Shown here: piece by piece, positions 43,637 through 51,611 of the stretch
How positions within the stretch are numbered: the stretch's first letter is position 1
Layout of the letters: every line of letters starts with the position of its first letter
NCBI GenBank assembly: GCA_963742955.1
Contig: CAVUOA010000009.1
Location: forward strand, 434,001 to 498,000
Length of the DNA stretch: 64,000 nt
Source of the DNA: CAVUOA01 sp963742955
GTDB taxonomy: Bacteria; Bacteroidota; Ignavibacteria; Tepidaquicellales; OLB5
Direction: 5' to 3'
Notes under the pieces: model-generated
Databases searched by the model: none
What the model was told of the DNA's origin: nothing
What the model saw: the letters and a program-made list of their open reading frames with translations, nothing else
Position numbers and translations under genes: made by a program

Positions 43637-44851
43637 TTGAACAAAGAACGCTTTATAAAATATCTTGATATTGCAATCCTTGTCTTTCTTTCAGGACACG
43701 TAATACTATCACAGTGGAGTGTTGCGGCTTCATCTATTGGACAGGGTGGAATGATAATACTTGTTGCAGCACGCCTAATTTTAAGCAGAGATGTTTATGT
43801 ACCCGAAAAAAAGTTATTTTACTTTTTCGGCGCATTGATTTTTATGTATATGCTGGCTTCAGTATTTTCAATCGACCCGGCTAATTCTTTTTCAAATTCA
43901 AGAAGGGTTCTGCTGTTCACCGGATTTTTTGTAACAATTATATTTATAAAAGACCTGAAACAGCTTAAAACAATACTGGCTGTATTTTTTATCTTTACAG
44001 CGTTCATTTCAATTATTGAACTGATAAAATATTTTATAGAATACTCCGGTGAAAGCGGTACACCAATATACGAACTGAGAATAGAATTTTACGGATACCC
44101 TATTACAAACGGCGAAATCAAAATGCTTATCCTGCTTCTTATAGTTGCATTAATTTTTACCAAAGAAAAATTTGTATTCAGTAAAATATGGCTTGTACTC
44201 ATTTCAATCCCGGTTTTTCTTTCTTTATTTTTCACAAATTCCAGAAATGCATTTCTGGGAGTGTTTACGGGCTTAATTATAATAGGAATTGCAAAAAATA
44301 AATATTTCCTTGCAGCATTAATAGTTATTGTGATTTTATTTCTTATTTTTGCGCCGTTTGCTTTAAGAGAAAGGGCTTTGAGCATAGTTGATTTCAGCCA
44401 GACAAGCATAAAATCGAGATTTATAATGTGGGAAACAGGCTTAAAGATTATAAAGGATTATCCCGTGCTGGGTATAGGTGATACGGATATAATAAAAGTA
44501 TATACTCATTATAAAAAAATAGAATACCACGGTGAAGCTTCGCACCTGCATAATAATTTTCTCCAGGTAATGGCAACACTCGGTATACCCGGCTTTATAG
44601 TTTGGCTTGCCCTTATGATTTACCTGTTTTTCAGGCAGGTTAAAATCTTTTTTAAGACAAGAGGGAATTCTATTTTAAACTCTCTTGCTCTCACTTCAGT
44701 TGTATCGATGGTTGCATTTCAAATCAGCGGGTTAACCGAGTGGAACTTCGGAGATTTTGAATTTGCCGCTGTTCTATGGTTCATGATGGCGCTGGCATTC
44801 CTATCCGAAAAGTTATTCAACAATCTCAAAAAGCAGGATGTCCAAACTTAG
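43637..44851 (+). CDS. O-antigen ligase family polymerase/ligase
   Basis: Polytopic inner-membrane protein of 404 aa with about ten to twelve hydrophobic helices. The Wzy_C/WaaL signature loop is at residues about 215-300: SRNAFLGVFTG, a charged periplasmic segment, then LGIGDTDIIKVYTHYKK and HLHNNFLQVMATLGIPGF. H-x-H-N-N is typical of ligases. It would join O-antigen or another polymer to lipid A-core, or polymerise it. TTG start at 43637; the C-terminus overlaps the next gene by 14 nt. Confidence 0.82.
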   Translation: MNKERFIKYLDIAILVFLSGHVILSQWSVAASSIGQGGMIILVAARLILSRDVYVPEKKLFYFFGALIFMYMLASVFSIDPANSFSNSRRVLLFTGFFVTIIFIKDLKQLKTILAVFFIFTAFISIIELIKYFIEYSGESGTPIYELRIEFYGYPITNGEIKMLILLLIVALIFTKEKFVFSKIWLVLISIPVFLSLFFTNSRNAFLGVFTGLIIIGIAKNKYFLAALIVIVILFLIFAPFALRERALSIVDFSQTSIKSRFIMWETGLKIIKDYPVLGIGDTDIIKVYTHYKKIEYHGEASHLHNNFLQVMATLGIPGFIVWLALMIYLFFRQVKIFFKTRGNSILNSLALTSVVSMVAFQISGLTEWNFGDFEFAAVLWFMMALAFLSEKLFNNLKKQDVQT

Positions 44852-45596
44852 CGCAATAGTTATTACATATAACGAGGAAAATAATATTAAAGACTGCCTC
44901 GAAACGCTAAAATGGGCTGATGAAATTATTGTTGTCGATTCTAACAGCACTGATAAGACTGTGGAAATAGCTAAACAGTATACCAAAAACGTTCTTAATA
45001 CTGATAATAACTCATATTCTTATAAAAGAAATATTGCAATTGAAGCTGCCAAATCTGATTGGATACTTTGGATAGATGCCGATGAGAGGGTAACCGATTC
45101 TCTAAGAGAAGAGATTAAAAATATAATAAATAAACCGGAATTTGATGCATACAAAATTAGCCGGAAATCGTTCTTCATTAATAAGTTTATAAAGCACTGC
45201 GGATGGACACCTGATTTCGGATTAAGGCTGTTCAGGAAATCAACCGGTATCCGCTTTAATGACCTCCGTGTACATGAAAATGTTGTATTTGAGGGTAAAA
45301 CAGGAAAACTGAAATCCCCAATACTGCATTACACTGATTTGACTTTTGAACATTATATTAATAAAATGAACACTTATACGACCAGTTCTTCAATGGATTT
45401 AAAGGATTCAGGCAGAAAAGCATCATTAAGTGATATTATTTTTAGACCTTTTTTTACATTTTTAAAAATGTATTTTTTGAAATTGGGTATATTTGACGGA
45501 TATACAGGACTGGTTTTATGCACACTTTCCGTGTGTGCATGTTTTTGTAAAATATTCAAAATTATACTTTTTAACACCAAAAAATGTAAGAAATAA
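44838..45596 (+). CDS. Family 2 glycosyltransferase, LPS core type (paralogue)
   Basis: The 252-aa paralogue of the gene at 42875 has the same motif order: IVITYNEENNIKDCLETLKWADEIIVVDS, WILWIDADERV, KHCGWTPDFGLRLFRKSTGI and KLKSPILHYTDLT. A hydrophobic tail (residues about 225-245) suggests membrane contact. It overlaps the O-antigen ligase by 14 nt, and its own stop shares bases with the next start (TAATG). Confidence 0.86.
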   Translation: MSKLSAIVITYNEENNIKDCLETLKWADEIIVVDSNSTDKTVEIAKQYTKNVLNTDNNSYSYKRNIAIEAAKSDWILWIDADERVTDSLREEIKNIINKPEFDAYKISRKSFFINKFIKHCGWTPDFGLRLFRKSTGIRFNDLRVHENVVFEGKTGKLKSPILHYTDLTFEHYINKMNTYTTSSSMDLKDSGRKASLSDIIFRPFFTFLKMYFLKLGIFDGYTGLVLCTLSVCACFCKIFKIILFNTKKCKK

Positions 45597-45931
45597 TGGA
45601 AGATTTAAAGCAAAAACATTCTCAAATGTTCTTTTATCTGATAAGCTCATTTGAAATGGCTGCAATGCAGCAAATGGGCAAAATTAAAAATCCTATAACT
45701 GATAAAATAGAAAAAGACCTTGACCAGGCTCAATTTTCAATTGATTTGCTCGATATGCTGCAAAATAAGACGAAAGGTAATTTGTCTGAAGATGAACTAA
45801 AATACCTTGAGCACCTCCTTGGTCAGCTGAAACTGAACTTCATACATGAATCTGAAAAAGAAAGCAAAGAGAAAGATAATACTTCAGATAAAGCTTCTAA
45901 CAGTGAAGAAAATAAAGAAGATAATAAATAA
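45596..45931 (+). CDS. DUF1844 family protein
   Basis: The 111-aa protein has KHSQMFFYLISSFEMAAMQQMGKIKNPITDKIEKDLDQAQFSIDLLDMLQNKTKGNLSEDELKYLEHLL, the whole DUF1844 helical domain in residues about 7-85. An acidic, disordered tail follows (KESKEKDNTSDKASNSEENKEDN). Family role unknown; it is widespread in Bacteroidetes and Chlorobi. The start overlaps the stop of the glycosyltransferase (TAATG), and nadK follows after 6 nt. Confidence 0.85.
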   Translation: MEDLKQKHSQMFFYLISSFEMAAMQQMGKIKNPITDKIEKDLDQAQFSIDLLDMLQNKTKGNLSEDELKYLEHLLGQLKLNFIHESEKESKEKDNTSDKASNSEENKEDNK

Positions 45932-45937
45932 CGTATA

Positions 45938-46828
45938 ATGGTTTTTGGCATAAGAGGAAATATATATAAACCCGAACTGTCTGATGTTGCCTACAGGTTA
46001 ATCAAAGGACTTGAAAAGAAGAAAATCGAATACTGTGTCGATAAACCTCTTGCTCAGCTTCTTGTTAATAAATGCAAGTTCAAAGTTAGCCGAAGCAGGC
46101 AGAAAAGCAGTAAAGAGCTTGTTTCAGCTTCAGACTTTTTGATTTCTATTGGCGGTGACGGCACATTCCTATCCACTGCTAAAGCTGGTTGGAGCCAAAA
46201 ATGTGCCTATTATTGGGGTTAACCTTGGTAAACTGGGATTTCTTGCTGAAACATCCCCTGCACAGATTTCTGAATTCATAACTGATATTACCAAAGATAA
46301 ATACAGAATTGAGGAAAGAACTGTCCTTGAGGCATCTTCTAATTCAGGTTCTGAAAAGAAGATTTTCGGGTTAAATGAAATTGTAATAAACCAGAGCGGA
46401 ACAGTTAAAACTATTGAACTGCAGGCATATCTACAACTCCCAGATAGTCATCAGCTACCTGGCAGACGGACTTGTAGTTTCAACTCCGACCGGCTCAACC
46501 GGATATTCTCTCTCTGCAGGCGGACCTATTGTAAGCCCCAAAAGTGATGTTATAGTACTTGCCCCTATTTGCCCGCATACACTCACAGCAAGACCTATTA
46601 TACTGCCTGACAGCGGTGTGATAAAAATAAAAGTAGAATCAAAAGTCCCTATTATCCTTACAGCAGACGGAAACAGCAATATTAAAACTTAAGAGCACTG
46701 CATCGATTGAAATAAAAAAAGCACATTACAAAATAAAGCTCGCCAAGCAATTAGACAGCAATTATTTCAGGGTATTGAACCAAAAATTGCTTTGGGGAGT
46801 TGATGTAAGAAAAAATAAAAAACAGTAA
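45938..46828 (+). CDS. nadK: NAD kinase, three frameshifts
   Basis: Makes NADP from NAD and ATP. The first part ends in the GGDGT motif (DFLISIGGDGTFLSTAKA). Dropping one G near 46188 joins VGAKNVPIIGVNLGKLGFLAETSPAQ and EERTVLEA. A break near 46420 joins SYLADGLVVSTPTGSTGYSLSAGGPIVSP. A break near 46692 joins the true C-terminus LKSTASIEIKKAHYKIKLAKQLDSNYFRVLNQKLLWG to TAA at 46826-46828. Joined length is about 296 aa, normal. The later NEI-type motif (FGLNEIVINQ) is also present. Confidence 0.92.
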
Positions 46829-46832
46829 AACA

Positions 46833-47030
46833 ATGGCAAGAATTAACATAGAAAAAGTCTTTGACAGGCTGGAATATGAATTAAAAACCAGCCTAAAGAC
46901 TGCTCTTGAAAAAACCGCCCCTGAAAAAGGTGTTGACTTGCAGCTATTGTTCAAAGAATTTAAGAAACAGATAACTAAAAATTGTAAACAGTGGGAATAT
47001 GTAGACAGCAGCACAGTTGATACCGACTGA
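46833..47030 (+). CDS. Small conserved-looking cytoplasmic protein, function unknown
   Basis: 65 aa, charged and largely helical: two amphipathic helices (FDRLEYELKTSLKTALEKT and LQLLFKEFKKQITKN) around a short linker. It starts 4 nt after the nadK stop and precedes the MFS gene, so it is in the same transcript. No signal or membrane segment. No family recognised; its position inside a tight operon and clean frame support it. Confidence 0.6.
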   Translation: MARINIEKVFDRLEYELKTSLKTALEKTAPEKGVDLQLLFKEFKKQITKNCKQWEYVDSSTVDTD

Positions 47031-47069
47031 TTTAGCGCTTACCTCTGTTATATAAACCCTATTAAAAAT

Positions 47070-48294
47070 TTGAGCAGCAGTAATTCAAAAAGAATATTTG
47101 TAATTTTTCTTGTGGTCTTTATAGACCTTCTGGGATTTGGGATTGTTATTCCCCTTCTGCCTGTATTTTCTCAGAACCAGCTCCATATGCACGAGACCAC
47201 AATAGGTCTAGTGACAGGCATATTTTCCCTCATGCAGTTTATCTTCACACCTGTATGGGGAAGATTATCAGATATCTACGGCAGAAAACCTATAATAATT
47301 TCAAGTCTTACCGGCAATGTTTTATCTTATGCGATGCTTAGGACTTGTTTTCAGCGGAGTATTTAAATCGGTTGAGTTATTATTTGCAGCAAGAGCAATG
47401 GCGGGATTCTTTTCTGCTAACATTGGCGCGGCTATGGCTTATGTATCCGATATTACAACTGAGAAAGACCGTTCAAAAGGAATGGGTATCATAGGAGCTT
47501 CATTCGGTCTTGGATTCGTCTTCGGTCCTTTCATTGGAGGTGTAATGGCACAGAGGTTCGGATACGGAGCGCCGGTATTTCTTTCATCATTTCTCTCGCT
47601 CACTGCCTTAATTCTGGCAATTACTATATTAAAAGAATCCCTGCCGGAGCAGTTCAGAAGAAAATCCAAACAGTTGAACTTTAAACTAAAGAACGGTGTA
47701 AACAAACTGTTACAGGCTTTAAAACACCCGCATGTAGGATTTCTTATACTGCTTTACTTCATAATTACTTTTTCGTTTTCAAATATATTTTCAACGTTCC
47801 AGATTTACGCCGAAAGCAATATGGGCTTTAACTACGATATCGAACAAATCAGCTACCTGTTCGCTTTCATGGGCTTAATAGGCGCAATTGTTCAGGGAAT
47901 GCTTATAAAACCATTGACAAAATTATTCGATGAAAAAAAACTCCTTATAACAGGCAACTTCATTATGGCGATTGGTCTGGGTACTATCCCCTTCTCACAC
48001 GGCAATTTATTGTTCCTTCTGATTAGCCTGCTTTTACTCGGTCTCGGCAATGGCTTAAATCAACCGATTACACTGAGCTTAGTATCAAAATATACCGGCC
48101 CCGATGAACAGGGGGGTATCTTAGGTATAAATCAATCACTTGCTTCTCTGGCCAGATTTCTAGGTCCTTCATGGGGCGGACTGGTTTATGAAAGAATCGG
48201 CTATACATCTCCGTTTTTAACCGGGGGCTCATTTATGATTTTAGGAACGATATTGAGTTTTAAACTTTTACGGGGTAAATTTAAGACGAAATGA
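47070..48294 (+). CDS. MFS transporter, TetA/multidrug type, one frameshift
   Basis: The 12-helix carrier starts from TTG 47070. Helix 1 is FVIFLVVFIDLLGFGIVIPLLPVF, and motif A between helices 2 and 3 is GRLSDIYGRKP. The frame breaks near 47338; removing one A from GCGATGC joins NVLSYACLGLVFSGVFKSVELLFAARAMAGFF. The rest contains SFGLGFVFGPFIGG (motif C, antiporter-like) and runs intact to 48294. Joined length is about 407 aa. The substrate is unknown; this family includes tetracycline and drug efflux as well as other exporters. Confidence 0.85.
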
Positions 48295-48308
48295 ATTAAA
48301 TTCTGATA

Positions 48309-49346
48309 TTGCAGAACATAAATAAAAATAACACAAAATCACTGCCGGATTTTAAAGATAAAATCCTTCTGGCGCCGATGGAAGACGTAACAGAACCGCC
48401 GTTCAGGCTTGTCTGTAAGCGGCTTGGGGCTGATATAGTTTACACTGAGTTTATTTCTTCTGAAGGATTAATCAGAGATGCAAGGAAAGCAAAAGCAAAG
48501 CTGTTTATTTATGAAGAAGAACGTCCCGCCGCAATTCAAATATTCGGTGGGAATGAAGATGTAATGGATGAAGCAGCCCGAATTACAGAAAGCGCAAATC
48601 CTGATTTTATTGATATCAACTGCGGATGCTGGGTGAAAGACGTTGCCTTGCGAGGCGCAGGCGCGGGCTTGCTGAAAGATATTCCGAAGATGCAGAGAAT
48701 TGCTGAGGCTGTGATGAAAAATGTTGCTCTTCCCGTTACATTAAAAACACGCCTTGGTTGGGATGAAAATTCAATTGTAATTGTTGATGTTGCAAAGATG
48801 CTTGAAGACATCGGTATTCAGGCGCTAACGGTTCATTGCAGGCTCAGAGGTCAGGGAAATAAAGGAGAAGCCGATTGGAGCTGGATTAAGAAAATTAAAG
48901 ATGCTGGAGTTAAAATTCCCGTTGTTCTTAACGGTAATGTAAGAACTCCCGAAGATGTTAAATTTGTTTTCGAAAATTACGAAGCGGATGCTGTTATGAT
49001 AGGTCAGGGAGCAATAAATAACCCGTGGATATTCCGCCAGGCAAAATCATTGATGAAAAACGGAGTTTATAATGAGCCTGATATAGAGGAAAGAATTAAT
49101 GTCTGCATGGAGCATTTAAAATTATGCTGTGAGCTTAAAGGCGAGAAATACGGAACAATGGAATTCCGCAAGCATTATTCCGGTTACCTGAGGGATTTAC
49201 CTGGTATATCAAAATTCAGAATGGAACTGATGTCATTTCTTGAAATGTACCCCATACTTGAAAAGCTGGAACAATACAAAGAAACCTGCACACAAATACA
49301 AACCGCTGATAAAAAAATCCCGCTTGCAAAACAAACGGGATTGTAA
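48309..49346 (+). CDS. dus: tRNA-dihydrouridine synthase
   Basis: FMN enzyme that reduces uridine in the tRNA D-loop. From TTG 48309 the 345-aa protein shows LLAPMEDVTEPPFRLVCKRLGADIVYTEFISSEGL, IQIFGGNED, and INCGCWVKDV with the catalytic Cys. Then come GAGLLKDIPKM, LKTRLGWD, LTVHCRLRGQGNKGEADWSWI, VLNGNVRTPEDV and VMIGQGAINNPWIF. The active-site motif is GCW where GCP is usual. An internal ATG at the LAPMED block is too late to be the start. The last codons overlap a terminator for the convergent gene. Confidence 0.92.
   Translation: MQNINKNNTKSLPDFKDKILLAPMEDVTEPPFRLVCKRLGADIVYTEFISSEGLIRDARKAKAKLFIYEEERPAAIQIFGGNEDVMDEAARITESANPDFIDINCGCWVKDVALRGAGAGLLKDIPKMQRIAEAVMKNVALPVTLKTRLGWDENSIVIVDVAKMLEDIGIQALTVHCRLRGQGNKGEADWSWIKKIKDAGVKIPVVLNGNVRTPEDVKFVFENYEADAVMIGQGAINNPWIFRQAKSLMKNGVYNEPDIEERINVCMEHLKLCCELKGEKYGTMEFRKHYSGYLRDLPGISKFRMELMSFLEMYPILEKLEQYKETCTQIQTADKKIPLAKQTGL
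49311..49342 (-). terminator. Terminator of the convergent exported-protein gene, inside the dus 3' end
   Basis: AATCCCG (49316-49322) pairs with CGGGATT (49336-49342). On the minus strand a run of seven T follows (49317-49311). It serves the gene ending at 49374 while its bases also encode the last residues of dus. Confidence 0.75.
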
Positions 49347-49373
49347 GAAAATAAAATCAGCGTAATAAGCTGT

Positions 49374-50531
49374 CTACTTCACCAATACCATCTTCTTTAC
49401 TTCCCTGTAATCACCCGATTGCAGCGTATAATAATACACTCCACTTGCAAGATTTGTACCGTCGAAGTTAACCTCATAAGAGCCCTGCTGGTGCTCGCGG
49501 TCAACAAGTACTGCAACCGACCTGCCCGTGACATCAAAAACGGTTATGGTTATCCGAACTGGAGTCTGAACTGAATATTTAATCAGTGTATTAGGATTAA
49601 AAGGATTCGGATAATTGTAAAATTCAATTCCATTTGGGTTATCAGACATAAAAATTGAATAATTGCACATTGCCTTGTTCATTACATCCCATAACGCAGA
49701 TGTAACGGGCACACAATCCTGTTTGTAATACCACCAGAAATATCCCCCAATATAATTTGGCGTAGTAATTCTCATTCGGTAATACCTGTCGATGTACTCC
49801 TGTTTTTTGTTAGCATGTGAAGTTCCGCACTCTCCAATTCCCAGCTTTGAATGAGGGAATATAACATGAAGACTGTCAAATACTCTCTGCCAGTTTGGCT
49901 GGTAGTTATTGCAGTCATCTTCATAATACGATACCAGAACGTAATCAAGGCTGTCCCGCATGTTTTGCGGCACGTTGTTCAACGTCCAGCGGAACATTTC
50001 ATTGCTTGCGTGTTCCCAGCAGTTATAATTGTAATATAATGTTAGTTCAGCCTTTTTATGCCGTGATTTAACTATGCTGTATGCCTGGGTCATTTTAGCA
50101 ACTACATCTGTATTATTGCCGAGCCATTCACCGTTGATTTCGTTTCCGATTTCCCATATATCAACCCTGTCCCCAAGCGTATCAAGATAATCGTTAGTCC
50201 GCTGTACATACTGCTGAACAGTATAAAGGTGCATATAATAGCTGTCTAAAATTTCGCCCATTATATAGCTTACTTTTTGAATTTTTTTCGTTGGTGTTAT
50301 GTATTCCGAAGCAGGAACAAATTCATCAAACACAATACGTGTAGTTGGTCTCTTAGTATGAGAGCTTAATGATGTTACAATTGCATTAATATTGTTTACG
50401 GCATCGATTGTTACTCCGTAAACCCTGTCATCCTGAAAAGTTTGAGAAGCAGAGAAACTGCCAAGCAGCGAGAAAATAATAAAAAATTCGGTTATTTTGA
50501 GAATTGATTTTTTCCGCATAATTCCCTCCAC
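49374..50531 (-). CDS. Exported glycosidase-like protein with T9SS tail
   Basis: The 385-aa protein has a signal peptide (residues about 8-29, ending SFSASQ). The catalytic-type domain of about 260 residues starts YGVTIDAVNNINAIVTSL. It has RIVFDEFVPASEY, a WEIGNEINGEWLG strand and LGIGECGTSHANKK; Glu at the ends of beta strands in a TIM-barrel pattern suggests a retaining glycoside hydrolase, with GNE and GECG as possible acid/base and nucleophile. YWWYYKQDCVP follows. The tail EFYNYPNPFNPNTLIKY to VKKMVLVK is T9SS type A. I cannot name the GH family. A damaged paralogue is at 50685. Confidence 0.75.
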   Translation of the reverse strand: MEGIMRKKSILKITEFFIIFSLLGSFSASQTFQDDRVYGVTIDAVNNINAIVTSLSSHTKRPTTRIVFDEFVPASEYITPTKKIQKVSYIMGEILDSYYMHLYTVQQYVQRTNDYLDTLGDRVDIWEIGNEINGEWLGNNTDVVAKMTQAYSIVKSRHKKAELTLYYNYNCWEHASNEMFRWTLNNVPQNMRDSLDYVLVSYYEDDCNNYQPNWQRVFDSLHVIFPHSKLGIGECGTSHANKKQEYIDRYYRMRITTPNYIGGYFWWYYKQDCVPVTSALWDVMNKAMCNYSIFMSDNPNGIEFYNYPNPFNPNTLIKYSVQTPVRITITVFDVTGRSVAVLVDREHQQGSYEVNFDGTNLASGVYYYTLQSGDYREVKKMVLVK

Positions 50532-50684
50532 ACAGTAAGAAAAAAGAATTTTGAAAAAAGCTTACATACCAAATTATAACCGATTATGGAGGCAGTCAAT
50601 CATGGGAAAAAGTGAGATTAATTTGAAGAATTGGTCCGATAATTATAGTGCAAACACCGGGTATGTCACGGAGGGGCAGGGAAT

Positions 50685-51535
50685 TTATTTTTGCTGTTCA
50701 AGGATAGAATTCAGAATCTTCCAAAGAGGTTTACGGTACGGAACACAATCTTCCCTGTAGTACCACCAGAAATAACCTCCGATAAAATCAGGAGTTTTAA
50801 TATCCATGTTATAGTAACGTTTCATATACTCCTCTTTTTTTTCGGCCAGTCTTTGTTCCGCACTCCCCTATGCCGAGCTTTGAGTTCGGAAAAACAGAAT
50901 GCAGGCTGTCGAATACTGTTTGCCAATCCGGCTGCAGCCCGTTACAGTCATCATCGTAATATGAAACAAAAACGTAATTAAGGCTGTCTCTCATGTTTTG
51001 GGGAATGTTATTTAATGTCCAGAGGAACATCTCGTTCTCAGGTTTATCGAAGCAGTCTTTATTATAATATAAGGTTAAGGCCGATATTTTTCCCAAGCTG
51101 TTAACAATATTAAACGCTGATTCTATTTTTTCCGAAACAGAATCACCGAGCCACTCGCCGTTAACTTCATTGCCGATTTCCCATATATCAATTTTTGTTA
51201 CCAAATGACTCAACATATTTCCTTGTAATCTCTTCATATCGTTCTGTTGAGTAATTCTTAATATAATAGCTGTCCATTAGTTCACCCATAATAAATGCTT
51301 CACGGTGAAGTTTGTTTACAGCGTGTTTATAAAATGATGCAGGCTTTGCGGGGTCAAATACTATTCTAACTGTTGTTTTGACAGGCAGCTCTTTAAGTGA
51401 AGTAATAATTTCATCAAGTCTGTTTATATCATCAATTGTTACTCCGTACAATCTGTTCTGATTAAGAACTGGTTGAGCAAATGATTGAGTACTGGCAGCA
51501 ATAAAACACATCACTATTAAAAAAAATACCTTCAT
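50685..51535 (-). CDS. Paralogue of the exported glycosidase-like protein, frameshifted, no sorting tail
   Basis: This is collinear with the gene at 49374: signal peptide (residues 1-20), LYGVTIDDINRLDEIITSL, RIVFDPAKPAS, FIMGELMDSYYIKNYS, then after a break near 51195 KIDIWEIGNEVNGEWLGDS and LGIGECGTK. A second break near 50850 joins YYNMDIKTPDFIGGYFWWYYREDCVPYRKPLWKILNSI to TAA at 50687-50685. It ends just after the barrel and has no NYPNPFNP tail, so it may be retained in the periplasm or released. Both candidate Glu motifs are kept. Joined length is about 283 aa. Confidence 0.68.
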
Positions 51536-51564
51536 ACCTTACTATTTGGTAATTTTTTGGGAAT

Positions 51565-51590
51565 AAAAAAAGGCACTCATTTAGAGTGCC
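51565..51590 (-). terminator. Terminator of the BNR-repeat gene
   Basis: GGCACTC (51572-51578) pairs with GAGTGCC (51584-51590) around 5 nt, with a T-run (51571-51565) on the minus strand. It lies 22 nt after the stop at 51612. Confidence 0.88.
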
Positions 51591-51611
51591 TTTAAATGAA
51601 AAATAAGCGAA

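Noticed and set aside
50551..50760. A plus-strand frame overlapping the glycosidase-like paralogue end
   Set aside because: It reads antisense over the conserved YFWWYYREDCVP stretch and has no recognisable features.
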